A stretch of 64,000 bases of DNA from Planctomycetota bacterium. Lineage in GTDB: Bacteria > Planctomycetota > JAJSAM01 > JAJVHW01. The position numbers and the translations under genes are program-made. Under the pieces are notes generated by a model. The model worked only from the letters and a program-made list of their open reading frames with translations. It did not search any database and was not told where the DNA came from. How positions within the stretch are numbered: position 1 is the stretch's first letter; each line of letters starts with the position of its first letter. The stretch covers positions 44,038 to 108,037 of the forward strand of contig JAJFFG010000107.1 of NCBI GenBank assembly GCA_021776825.1, written 5' to 3'. Below are positions 27,504 through 35,787 of the stretch, in pieces.

Positions 27504-28277
27504 CTACTTGCGCCGGTGCGGATCGCCAGCGTCTGCGTCAGTGTGCGACTTGGTAACGAGGTCTCTGAACCCAGATCTGACAACGGCTCGAGCCTCGTCG
27601 TAGTCAACCTCCCAGAGGCTGGCGAGGAGACCGAGTGCACGGGGAGCGTCCAGTGGGCTCAGTGTTCGTCCGTCCGACCCCTTCGCAAAGGGGCCATCAG
27701 TTTCAATCAGCACACGATCTCTCGGCATCCGCAGGATCGCCTGGCGGCCTCGTTTGGAGCGCAGCATCGGCTCACCGACGGAGAACCAGCATCCCATGTC
27801 GATCGCCCTGAGCAGCGCGCGCTGCGCACCGGAGAACCAGTGCAGAATGGTGTGACCAGCATCGGGGTGAGCAGCGAGAAGGTCGAGGACCTGCGTGGCC
27901 GCCCCTCGGCTGTGAACGCTCAGTATCCTTCCCGACTCACGTGCGCACGCGTCGAGGATGGCTTCGAACACATAGGTCTGATCGGGGATGTGATCACGAT
28001 GCTCACGCGAGCCGTCGAGCCCGACCTCACCAACGTAGGCGGTCTCCGGGAGTAGCTGCTCGAAGAGCGGGATCTCGTGTTTCCGTTCCGCGGCAAGCTC
28101 CGGGTGGAGACCCAGCCCAAGGCGGATGCGTCGAGAACCGTGCACGAGAGCCAGCGAGCCGTTCCACGCACTCGGAGTGGTCGTGACTCCGAGAACGTAG
28201 ATTCCCTGCGCCTCGCACTCGCGAATGAGCGTCCGAGGATCCTCGAATAGATCCAAGTGGCAGTGTAGATCCATCAT
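27504..28277 (-). CDS. qatD: QatD, TatD-family metal-dependent hydrolase
   Basis: About 257 residues, a TatD-like nuclease-fold hydrolase. Metal-binding landmarks are all present: the N-terminal HxH in MDLHCHLDLF, Glu in VGEVGLDGS, His in LSVHSRGA, His in ILHWFSG, and ETDGPF. It is the last gene of a complete QatABCD anti-phage operon. The start ATGATG overlaps the TGA of qatC (ATGA), which fixes the start and couples translation; the ORF track runs 38 codons too far upstream. Confidence 0.9.
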   Translation of the reverse strand: MMDLHCHLDLFEDPRTLIRECEAQGIYVLGVTTTPSAWNGSLALVHGSRRIRLGLGLHPELAAERKHEIPLFEQLLPETAYVGEVGLDGSREHRDHIPDQTYVFEAILDACARESGRILSVHSRGAATQVLDLLAAHPDAGHTILHWFSGAQRALLRAIDMGCWFSVGEPMLRSKRGRQAILRMPRDRVLIETDGPFAKGSDGRTLSPLDAPRALGLLASLWEVDYDEARAVVRSGFRDLVTKSHTDADAGDPHRRK

Positions 28278-29602
28278 CGAGCGAGTTCGTCCGCCAAGAG
28301 GGCCTCGACTTCTGCGAGACCGCGATCGATAACTCTGGCGTACGCTGGCAGGCGCGCGGAGTCCGGGAACGGGGCGGAGGCGCGCAGCCACTCGCGGGCA
28401 GTGCCGTCCCTCGCGCGCACGATTGCGGTGCGAAACGCCAAGACGTCGTCGTACGAGCGCTGGGTGTTGAGGTCCAGGAACTCATAGTTCGTCTTGTCCG
28501 CGATTTTCGCACTGCGGAAGGCCGCGCGCCGAATCAGACATGGGACACACCGACCGCACTGTTGATTGCGCCGCCCACTCTTCCCGCAAGAGACCGTCTC
28601 GTGCCCGCAACGTTCAACGACGACCCTCTTGAGGCACTCGTCCAGCATCTCGCCCTTCGTCATCTCGTCATAGGGATTCGAGAGTTCACAATGGACTCCC
28701 AGGCGAGGAAGGAGAGTGTTGAGTTTGTGTAGGAATGCCGGATGCGTGGTGCGCGTGCTGAGGCTTCCAACGCGACGTGGAGTCAGTGGCGGATTCAGAG
28801 CGATGAACCCGTTCTCAGGGACGATGAGATTGGGCACCGACTCGTTAGGCGAGCGGACCATCGCGGACGCAGCCAGCGCTCCCAGCGAGACAAAGAGCAG
28901 GGAGCGAGTCCGCATTGAACTCTCGCGGTCATTCCCGCGCACATCGGGATGGGACGGCCCAGCGTCAATCTGTATGTGGCGGAGATGTGGTGGGAGCTTG
29001 CCCAACTTCCCCGCAAGCGTTGTCTGAGCGCTCTGCTCCACGCGATATGCCTGGCTGATCAGCAAGGGCAACCGTCCTTGTGCTACCAAGTCGATCGCGC
29101 CGACGTAGCTATCCAGCCCTCCTGAGAACAGGCATGCGAGCCTCTCGCTCGGCTCCTGCGCACGATGCACGGCCGGCACCGTCAGCCCTCCTCGGCGGAA
29201 CTCGAACCGCCAGATATCGCCGCTGAGGAAGCCGAGAAGCCACTCAAGGTCGGGTGCCAGACTCTGCCAATCGGCCGGGTTGGCGAGCTCCGTGACAACG
29301 CGAAGCTGGCGCGTCCAGCCGTCGGCTGCGCCGCGACGCGGAATGAAGACGTCGGCGGCGGTCACCGACAGCGCGAACGCCAAGAAGTCCCAGGCTTCGG
29401 AGGTGGGCTGGATACTCAACCGACGCATCTCAGCGGCCACCTGCGCCCCGACGCCCCCGCAGTCGTCACTTGGGTTGCCGAACAGACACACCGCGAGGTC
29501 ATCGTCCGACGCAGCGGCACGCGCGCGCATCGGATTGGGGCTGCAGAACAGTGTCGGAGTCGTCACCGTGCTGAGGAGTTCACTGCTACTCGTAGGACCC
29601 AA
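28274..29602 (-). CDS. qatC: QatC, QueC-like PP-loop ATPase
   Basis: About 442 residues. The PP-loop SGGLDSYVGAIDL near residue 160 and the C-terminal zinc site CGKSGRRNQQCGRCVPC (C-x9-C-x2-C-x2-C) match 7-cyano-7-deazaguanine synthase (QueC). In Qat systems this enzyme is thought to modify a protein or nucleic acid rather than make queuosine. The start is uncertain: TTG 29602 (17-base overlap with qatB) is given, while GTG 29566 just after the qatB stop is equally plausible. Confidence 0.9.
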   Translation of the reverse strand: MGPTSSSELLSTVTTPTLFCSPNPMRARAAASDDDLAVCLFGNPSDDCGGVGAQVAAEMRRLSIQPTSEAWDFLAFALSVTAADVFIPRRGAADGWTRQLRVVTELANPADWQSLAPDLEWLLGFLSGDIWRFEFRRGGLTVPAVHRAQEPSERLACLFSGGLDSYVGAIDLVAQGRLPLLISQAYRVEQSAQTTLAGKLGKLPPHLRHIQIDAGPSHPDVRGNDRESSMRTRSLLFVSLGALAASAMVRSPNESVPNLIVPENGFIALNPPLTPRRVGSLSTRTTHPAFLHKLNTLLPRLGVHCELSNPYDEMTKGEMLDECLKRVVVERCGHETVSCGKSGRRNQQCGRCVPCLIRRAAFRSAKIADKTNYEFLDLNTQRSYDDVLAFRTAIVRARDGTAREWLRASAPFPDSARLPAYARVIDRGLAEVEALLADELAR

Positions 29603-30341
29603 ACTCGTCGATGACCTCTCGGAACACGTCCGTCAGTAGTCCCTCGAATCCCGCCGCATCCAGTTCTGACAAGTCCGTCCGCAGTCGCGTGCCCGCCACC
29701 ACATCGACGACACTTCTCACGTAGTCTCTCAGTTCATTCTCGGCTTCTACGCACCTGACGGGATCGTCCGACTTGACGAACGCATCTCCACTGTCCAAGT
29801 GGACGCGAATGACGATCTCCTCGGTGATGTAGCCCTGGAACAGTTCCGCTAACGTGTCTTCCGAAAGCACTCCCGCGTCGAACTCTTCGTACGACGCGAG
29901 ACACTGGGAGAGCGCATCAGACATTCCGTCACGGATTGCCTGCTCGTCCTGTGCGCCTCCGGCCGCGAGGACGTCAACGATGGCCTCGATGGCCTCGTCC
30001 ACGGATCCGCCGACCAGGCCCTCCAGATCGAGCGGTGGCTCAGTGTCCGGCTGACCTCCACCGGTGAGAAGGCCGAAGAGTGCGCCGCCAGCCTGCGCCG
30101 CGAGCCCGAACCGTCGCGCTGCGGTAGCACCTCCTCCGAGACTAGTCCTGCTGTAATGACTGAGCCCGGACCGCAAGAGAGCGCTGTCCCCAGAGCGCAC
30201 CCATTTCCCTAGATCCGTTCGAAACTGCCGGAATCTCTGTGGCGCAGGAGTGGGGCCAGGGCCGCCGCCGTCTACGTCTGCCCAGGGAGGAACGAGGGGG
30301 CTCGACGGCCCCGGCCCAGGATTCGAACTTGAGGTCCCCAA
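29586..30341 (-). CDS. qatB: QatB
   Basis: A 251-residue protein with the characteristic QatB opening MGTSSSNPGPGPSSPLVPPW, a Gly-rich middle (GGGATAARRFGLAAQAGG) and an acidic helical C-terminus (LSEDTLAELFQGYITEEIVI). It starts with TTG; AGGGGA lies 4-5 bases upstream. It lies 8 bp after qatA. Its molecular role is not established, but it is required in the QatABCD defence system and is a likely substrate or partner of QatC. Confidence 0.85.
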   Translation of the reverse strand: MGTSSSNPGPGPSSPLVPPWADVDGGGPGPTPAPQRFRQFRTDLGKWVRSGDSALLRSGLSHYSRTSLGGGATAARRFGLAAQAGGALFGLLTGGGQPDTEPPLDLEGLVGGSVDEAIEAIVDVLAAGGAQDEQAIRDGMSDALSQCLASYEEFDAGVLSEDTLAELFQGYITEEIVIRVHLDSGDAFVKSDDPVRCVEAENELRDYVRSVVDVVAGTRLRTDLSELDAAGFEGLLTDVFREVIDEFGSYE

Positions 30342-30349
30342 GACGTCCC

Positions 30350-32224
30350 CTATCTGGGCTTTCGGCCGGTTGACTTCCGGCCCCGCGCAGGTCGCGAGAC
30401 GGGTCCATCCTTCGCCTCGCCTAGCCGCATCAGCACGTCAGTCGCCCAGTCGCCTGCGCAGTTCCTGAGCAGAGGAAGAATCCACTTCCCGACGTCTTCT
30501 GGGGGGAGAGTCTCCAGGAAACCGCGAAGGTCACCCTCTATCTCCGGCGTCTCGGCCACGAGAATCAACGCGCCGTTGAACCCCGGCACCGGCCTGGCCC
30601 AGGTTGTGACCTTCCGAAGCTCAGAGATCAGTCCCTGTAGAACCGCCCGTCGCTCGCTCGGCGAGAGGGCCGCCACGGCGTTCTTCGCAGCGACGGATCG
30701 AATCGATTGGACGCTCCTGAGCGCCGTCAGAGCCTGGACCGCTTCGTACGACAGCTCGCCAGGTGGCGTGGAGAGAGGCACGTTCTCGCGACTGAGGTAG
30801 ACGGCGCTCCGTAGGTCCCGACCCGCGAGCGCAGGTTCGAGACCGACCCAGAGTCGGATGAATGAGTCGTGCCGTTTCCACTCTGGTGGGCAGAGTTCCC
30901 CCCAGTTGTCCTCGCCTACCGCAGCCTCAAGATCTGTGATCAGTGCAGGCGTGCCATCCGGATCATCGACGACAAGCTTGATGAGGAACGCGTACGAGTC
31001 TTCGTCAGTTCCTCGCTCAAGAACCGCGAGCTTGGCGAGTACCTCCTCGTCCACGGGGATCCCCCGCCGACGAGCGAGTCCGAGTCGCATCTGCAGGCTG
31101 TTGAGCAGCCGTTTCACAATCCGTGGATTGCCGAGGATGTTGGGCGCTGTGGCCAGCACCGGAGCCAGTCGCTCTGCTAGCGCCAGGTGCTGGTTCAACT
31201 CGGCAGCAGCCGAGGGCACGCAGCTCAGGACGTCCTCGGCGGAGACCGGCTCCTCGTGCCACGCGGATCGTAGGTTCTTCATCAGTAACTCGCGGGCGGC
31301 CTCGAACTGCCCCTGGTCAAGATCCTCCAAACTGAGGAACAAGAGGAACATGTAGGCCCGCACCTCTTTGTGCCCGAGCCGAGGTGCCCTCATCGGGATC
31401 TGGATCAGCTTGTCCAAGTAGTCCCGGACGTGGCGATCGCTCAGCCCGTCATAGTGTTTGGCGACAGCGTGGCGAATGACCGCCTCGTCGGCCGCTACGA
31501 CGAAGGCGGTGCTGGGGAGGAAGAGGAACAGGCGTATTGCTTCTAAGGTCTCGATCGTCGCCGCCGGAAGGCACCGGTCGAGGTTGTCCACGAAGACGAC
31601 GATCGTCTTGTCGAGTCCCTCGACCACCTCCTGAAACTCGCGTCGGAAGGCTCGGATCTCGGTTGGTGGGGTCTGCACCGGGCGCATGAGCCGTCCCGGT
31701 TCGGCGGCGTCGTTGATCGCTGCACCGATGGACGCAGAGTCCTCGAGTCCTGGCGTCCCGCTCGCGAAGTTCACAGCGCCCTGCAGCCCACGCCCGAGGA
31801 CTCCACCCGTCGGTACACCGAACGCTAGACTGGCCCCAATATCTGCCGCGGCACCGAGCAGACGCAGGCAGTTGACGCGTTTCAACAGCCCGCCAGCCTT
31901 CTCAACCAGTGACTCGTTGTCGCTCGCGGCCTCCGCCAGGTGACGCGCAATCTCCTCGAGCAGCGCCGCGCGCGCGTCGTCGTACCCCTGAAACAGCCAT
32001 GCGTCGAATCGCACGACCAAGTAGCTGGAGCCATCCCCCGCGGCGGCCTTCGCTTCCAGTTCGCGATCTATGAGGCGAAGGAGTGTGGACTTCCCGGATC
32101 CCCAGCCCCCGAAGACCCCTAAGGAGAGCGGCAGCATGTTTGGTCTACCGATGAGGTCGACAGCAAGTTCTGCGAGCTCGCTGAAGTTGAGGTAGTCCTG
32201 CTCGTTCTCCACGTCCTGCCACAT
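30350..32224 (-). CDS. qatA: QatA, KAP-family P-loop NTPase
   Basis: A 624-residue KAP ATPase with Walker A FGGWGSGKSTLL, the KAP signature VVRFDAWLFQGYDD, a hydrophobic insertion (CLRLLGAAADIGASLAFGVP) that may touch the membrane, and Walker B TIVVFVDNLDRCLP. I chose the ATG at 32224 (MWQDVENEQDYLNF), where family similarity begins; the ORF track adds 49 doubtful residues. First gene of QatABCD, so the operon promoter lies just upstream of 32224. Confidence 0.9.
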   Translation of the reverse strand: MWQDVENEQDYLNFSELAELAVDLIGRPNMLPLSLGVFGGWGSGKSTLLRLIDRELEAKAAAGDGSSYLVVRFDAWLFQGYDDARAALLEEIARHLAEAASDNESLVEKAGGLLKRVNCLRLLGAAADIGASLAFGVPTGGVLGRGLQGAVNFASGTPGLEDSASIGAAINDAAEPGRLMRPVQTPPTEIRAFRREFQEVVEGLDKTIVVFVDNLDRCLPAATIETLEAIRLFLFLPSTAFVVAADEAVIRHAVAKHYDGLSDRHVRDYLDKLIQIPMRAPRLGHKEVRAYMFLLFLSLEDLDQGQFEAARELLMKNLRSAWHEEPVSAEDVLSCVPSAAAELNQHLALAERLAPVLATAPNILGNPRIVKRLLNSLQMRLGLARRRGIPVDEEVLAKLAVLERGTDEDSYAFLIKLVVDDPDGTPALITDLEAAVGEDNWGELCPPEWKRHDSFIRLWVGLEPALAGRDLRSAVYLSRENVPLSTPPGELSYEAVQALTALRSVQSIRSVAAKNAVAALSPSERRAVLQGLISELRKVTTWARPVPGFNGALILVAETPEIEGDLRGFLETLPPEDVGKWILPLLRNCAGDWATDVLMRLGEAKDGPVSRPARGRKSTGRKPR

Positions 32225-32669
32225 GCGCGCCGACGCTACCAGAGCGGGTGCCGAAAGCGTGCGCTCGCGGAGGTGCCACTGAGCGCACGCAGCCAGAGTG
32301 GCCCCACCCCAGGAAGAGCGAAGTGGCTCCTCGCCGTCTCGAATGGCTGGCCGCGTGATCGGTCCGGCCACCTAGCCACGCTGCGTGGATTGAGACCAGT
32401 GCTCTGTTCGAGGCGGCGTTGGCCACTGGTGAATCCGGAGACCGGTCGATTCTCCCCCGGTGCGTGGATGTTCGCCCCTGCGCGGCAGTGGTGCGTGACC
32501 CCGCAGCGGCCGGTCTCGCCCCAAGGAACCCGCGCCGCCTACGGACCGATCGGAAACGCGACCGGTCGCGCGATCTCGCGCATTCGGTTAGGCACGTTCC
32601 GGCGGCGGACACCCACCGCTGCTACGTCAGCTCAGCCAGGACGGACCTTGGAGACACCCCACGCGGGCG

Positions 32670-32833
32670 CACCGACGTCCCCGACACACTCGACGGTGTG
32701 CGTGGTTGATTCGGCAACGGATACCGCGTCCGTTGAGCCGGGGAAGGCGCGCGTAACCGGGGTTGTTCGTAGTGAACCGCAGTTGCTCAACGACTACTTC
32801 GCTACGCGCAGACTGGTTCGCGCTTGGGAGTTG
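32670..32833 (+). repeat. diverged direct repeat, copy B (right of Qat)
   Basis: Second copy of the element described at 27051-27214, in the same orientation. Here the core stem is better: CGTAGTGAA pairs with TTCGCTACG over nine positions including one G-T. Changes relative to copy A partly keep the pairing, which suggests selection on structure. Together the copies bracket qatABCD. Confidence 0.55.
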
Positions 32834-33148
32834 ATCCGCGCGCGCCGCTTCGGAGCGACGGTGCATTCGACCGGTCGAGGGCGCGTCCTCTGCAGGGGGA
32901 CTCGCAACGCCGTCAAACTCCACGGACGACACCTTCGATGGCGGTGGTGCACGTCGCCGTGTCCTCTCGGCATCGGAGTGGTGTCGAGAGCGAGAACTCA
33001 CGTCGCTCGACGACGCGACCGCAGGATTCTGGTGGCCATCGCGTGCGCGGATCCGGATACCGCCGTGGATACCTCCGCTGGTCGCCCGAGGGGGCTTTCG
33101 GGGCCCTCTGGGGCCGCCTGTAGGCTCCGATGTACCCCTCTGACCGCC

Positions 33149-33193
33149 CTGAAAATGCCGGGGTCGGCGGTTCAAGTCCGCCCCTGCCCACCA
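33149..33193 (+). other. tRNA-Phe-like 3' half, probable attachment-site scar
   Basis: The sequence contains an anticodon-loop-like CTGAAAA, a perfect T-arm (GGCGG-TTCAAGT-CCGCC), seven acceptor-strand bases CCTGCCC, discriminator A and an encoded CCA. It resembles the 3' half of bacterial tRNA-Phe(GAA). No matching 5' half (GGGCAGG) lies upstream, and the anticodon stem does not pair, so this is not a working tRNA gene. Integrative elements that target tRNA 3' ends leave exactly such fragments. Confidence 0.6.
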
Positions 33194-33230
33194 GAGTGGA
33201 ACGTCCGCTGTCACGGGCCCCGTGGATCCC
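33189..33230 (+). repeat. flank repeat, copy 1 (after tRNA remnant)
   Basis: Starts at the tRNA CCA (CACCAGAGTGGAACGT) and ends CCGTGGATCCC. A second ungapped copy occurs at 33521-33562. The ends are nearly identical and the middle has diverged. Confidence 0.5.
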
Positions 33231-33520
33231 ACGCAGTCGCACCGACGCACCCTGCGGACTTGAACGGCGCCGCGATGCGCATCGGATGCCGAGGGACGTT
33301 AACGGCGGCGACGCCGAGCGACCGAGTGCGTGGCCACATCCGAGGCTTGGCCGCGACGGCAACCCGGTTGCCTCCGGGGGCGCGGGTATCCGTGGGACGA
33401 GGTCGGGCCGCTCTGGCGCGCCTCCTCAGCGTCCTCACTCGCTGGCGCTCGCTCGGTGCAAGTCCGCATCCTCGGGAGTTCGCGCGGGCGGCGTGTGGCC
33501 AGTGGACCGGCGTCTCTCTT

Positions 33521-33562
33521 CACCAGAATGGAACGTTAGCGGCGCGGCGCTCCGTGGATCCC
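33521..33562 (+). repeat. flank repeat, copy 2
   Basis: Reads CACCAGAATGGAACGT...CCGTGGATCCC, the same length as copy 1. It is preceded about 65 bases earlier by GGTGCAAGTCCGCATCC, which looks like a decayed T-arm, so a second degenerate tRNA end may be present. Confidence 0.45.
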
Positions 33563-33664
33563 GCGGGTCGCGCCGCCTGTCGCGGGTGTCGCGCATACTG
33601 GGCGTTGCCGTGCGGCCGGGCCGTGCGGTGCGGGCGAGGGAACCCGGCGCGATCGAGTGGGGCC

Positions 33665-35770
33665 ATGCGAGACCGAGCTCTTCAACTCCTGCGGACGGCC
33701 CTCGGTCGAGACGATGCCGTCTTTCGACCCGGACAGTTCGAGGCCATCGAGGCCCTACTCGAGCGCCGCCGCATGCTGGTGGTCCAGCGCACCGGCTGGG
33801 GCAAGAGCATGGTGTACTTCCTCGCCACGCGGCTCCTGCGCGAGCGCGGCGGCGGAGTGACGCTGCTGATCTCGCCGCTGCTCGCGCTGATGCGCAACCA
33901 ACTGCTCGCTGCGAAGCGGATCGGCGTGCGGGCCGAGACGATCAACAGCTCCAACACCGAGCGCTGGGACGCGATCGAGGCCGACCTAGCGGAGGGGAGC
34001 ATCGATGTCCTCCTCGTGTCGCCGGAGCGTCTCGCCAACGATGCGTTCCGCGAGAACGTGCTGGCGCGGATCGCCGCGCGCGTCGGGCTGTTCGTGATGG
34101 ACGAGGCGCACTGCATCTCGGACTGGGGTCATGACTTCCGCCCGGACTATCGGCGGATCGTGCGCGTGCTGCAGGCGCTGCCGGCGAACGTGCCGGTGCT
34201 CGCGACGACGGCCACGGCGAACGACCGCGTCGTCGGCGATGTCATGAGTCAGCTCGGAGACGACATCGCTCTCGAGCGGGGGCCGCTCGCACGCGCCGGT
34301 CTGCGGCTCCAAACCATCGAAATGGCGAGCCCCGCGGCCCGCATGGCGTGGCTCGTCGAACGCATCCCGTCGCTGCCGTCGTCGGGCATCGTCTACACGC
34401 TCACGATCCGGGACGCCGAACGCGTGGCGGACTGGCTCCGCCAGAACGACATCAGCGCCGAGGCGTATCACGCCGGTGTCGGCAGGGCGGCCGACGGCCG
34501 CTCGCGTCGCGAACTGCTCGAGGAGCGTCTGCTCGCGAACGAGGTGAAGGTGCTCGTCGCCACCGTTGCGCTCGGCATGGGGTTCGACAAGCCGGACCTC
34601 GGGTTCGTGATCCACTTCCAGCGACCGTCGTCGGTCGTGCACTACTACCAACAGGTCGGTCGTGCCGGACGCGCCATCGACCGGGCGTACGGCGTGCTGT
34701 TGCACGGCGAGGAGGACGACCGCATCGCGGACTACTTCATCCGCAGCGCGTTCCCCCCGCAGCAGCACGTCGAGGTGGTGCTGGACGTGTTGGAGCGGAC
34801 CGACGGAGGTCTCTCCATTCGCGAGCTCGAACGCGTGCTCAACCTGCGCCACGGCGAACTCTCGCACGTGTTGAAGTTCCTGTCGGTCGAGTCACCGGCT
34901 CCGGTCACGAAGCTCGGCACGAAGTGGAACGCGACGGCGGCGGCGCGTTCGTATCGGATCGACCAGGAGACCGTGGACGCCATCACCGCAACGCGTCGTT
35001 CGGAGCAGGCTGAGATGCGCGCGTACATGACGCACGACGGCTGCCTGATGGAGTTCCTCGGTCGCGCGCTCGATGATCCGGTCGCGGGGCCGTGCGGTGC
35101 GTGCGCGGGATGCCTCGGCGGGCCGGTCCTGCCGCTCGAGTTCGGGCGGGATCTTGCCAACCGTGCGGCGATCGCGCTGCGGCGTAGTCACCAGCCGCTC
35201 TCGCCGCGCGCACTGTGGCCGAGCGGTGGCGCACTCCCGACGTACGGCTTCGAGGGTCGGATCGCCGTGGGTCTGCGCGCGGAGGAGGGCCGGGCGCTCT
35301 GTCTGTGGCGCGATGCTGGCTGGGGCGAGACGGTCGCGGCTGGGAAGGTCGAGCTCCGCCGCTTCGACGACGCGCTTGTCGACGCGTGCGTCGAGATGCT
35401 CGCATCATGGAGGCCCGAGCCGTCGCCGCTCTGGGTGTCCTGCGTCCCGTCACGGCGGCACCCGACGTTGGTATCGGACTTCGCACAGCGACTCGCCGCC
35501 GCTCTTGGACTGCCGTTCGCGGCGGGACTCCGGCGCGTGCGCGATGGGGCCCAGCAGAGGGAGATGTGCAACAGCTTCCAGCAGGCGCACAACCTCGACG
35601 GGGCGTTCGCGGTCGATCCCGAAGGTATGCTGGGCGGAGCGTGCCTGCTGGTCGATGACGTCGTCGATTCGCGCTGGACGCTCACCGTGACGGCCGCGCT
35701 GTTGCGACAGTCGGGGTGCCCCGCCGTGTTCCCCCTCGCTCTGGCCCTGAACTCCCCCCGGATGGACTGA
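33665..35770 (+). CDS. RecQ-family helicase with C-terminal phosphoribosyltransferase-like domain
   Basis: A 701-residue protein. Helicase motifs: Walker A RTGWGKSMVYFLA (residues about 43-55), DEAHCISDWGHDFRPDY (about 145), SATT-type ATTATAND, and motif VI QQVGRAGRAID (about 329). A zinc-like CGACAGC cluster lies near 476. The last 170 residues include LLVDDVVDSRWTLTVTAALL, the PRPP-loop of type I phosphoribosyltransferases. ATG 33665 has GTGGGG upstream and begins where similarity to RecQ starts. Only 17 bp separate it from the DprA-like gene. Such RecQ-PRTase plus DprA pairs have been predicted to be immune modules acting on DNA; activity is not proven here. Confidence 0.85.
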   Translation: MRDRALQLLRTALGRDDAVFRPGQFEAIEALLERRRMLVVQRTGWGKSMVYFLATRLLRERGGGVTLLISPLLALMRNQLLAAKRIGVRAETINSSNTERWDAIEADLAEGSIDVLLVSPERLANDAFRENVLARIAARVGLFVMDEAHCISDWGHDFRPDYRRIVRVLQALPANVPVLATTATANDRVVGDVMSQLGDDIALERGPLARAGLRLQTIEMASPAARMAWLVERIPSLPSSGIVYTLTIRDAERVADWLRQNDISAEAYHAGVGRAADGRSRRELLEERLLANEVKVLVATVALGMGFDKPDLGFVIHFQRPSSVVHYYQQVGRAGRAIDRAYGVLLHGEEDDRIADYFIRSAFPPQQHVEVVLDVLERTDGGLSIRELERVLNLRHGELSHVLKFLSVESPAPVTKLGTKWNATAAARSYRIDQETVDAITATRRSEQAEMRAYMTHDGCLMEFLGRALDDPVAGPCGACAGCLGGPVLPLEFGRDLANRAAIALRRSHQPLSPRALWPSGGALPTYGFEGRIAVGLRAEEGRALCLWRDAGWGETVAAGKVELRRFDDALVDACVEMLASWRPEPSPLWVSCVPSRRHPTLVSDFAQRLAAALGLPFAAGLRRVRDGAQQREMCNSFQQAHNLDGAFAVDPEGMLGGACLLVDDVVDSRWTLTVTAALLRQSGCPAVFPLALALNSPRMD

Positions 35771-35787
35771 CCGAAACCGTGACGACG

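Larger units (their letters stand above)
32225..33664. other. 1.4-kb gene-free region with repeats and tRNA remnant
   Basis: The ORF track covers this with the upstream part of a 1165-codon frame, but that part is Arg-rich and non-conserved; the real gene starts at 33665. The region holds repeat copy B (32670-32833), a tRNA-like 3' half (33149-33193) and a tandem duplicate of its flank (33189-33230 and 33521-33562). It has the look of a repeated integration site. Confidence 0.55.

Noticed and set aside
26917-27603. 228-codon + strand ORF
   Set aside because: It overlaps the repeat element and the end of qatD on the other strand, has no ribosome-binding site, and its translation is Arg/Gly/Ser-rich like other non-coding frames here.
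30310-30340. TTCGAATCC T-loop-like sequence on the - strand
   Set aside because: It is within the start of qatB (SSNPG codons), with no stem or acceptor pairing, so it is coincidental.
32627-33362. Opposite-strand ORFs with GGLEPPTPAFSGR / WWAGADLNRRPRHF peptides
   Set aside because: These are well-known false translations across tRNA 3' ends and here simply mark the tRNA remnant.
32273-33664. Upstream 464 codons of the 1165-codon ORF containing the RecQ helicase
   Set aside because: Composition changes abruptly at 33665, where helicase similarity and a plausible start occur. The upstream part runs through a tRNA remnant and repeats.
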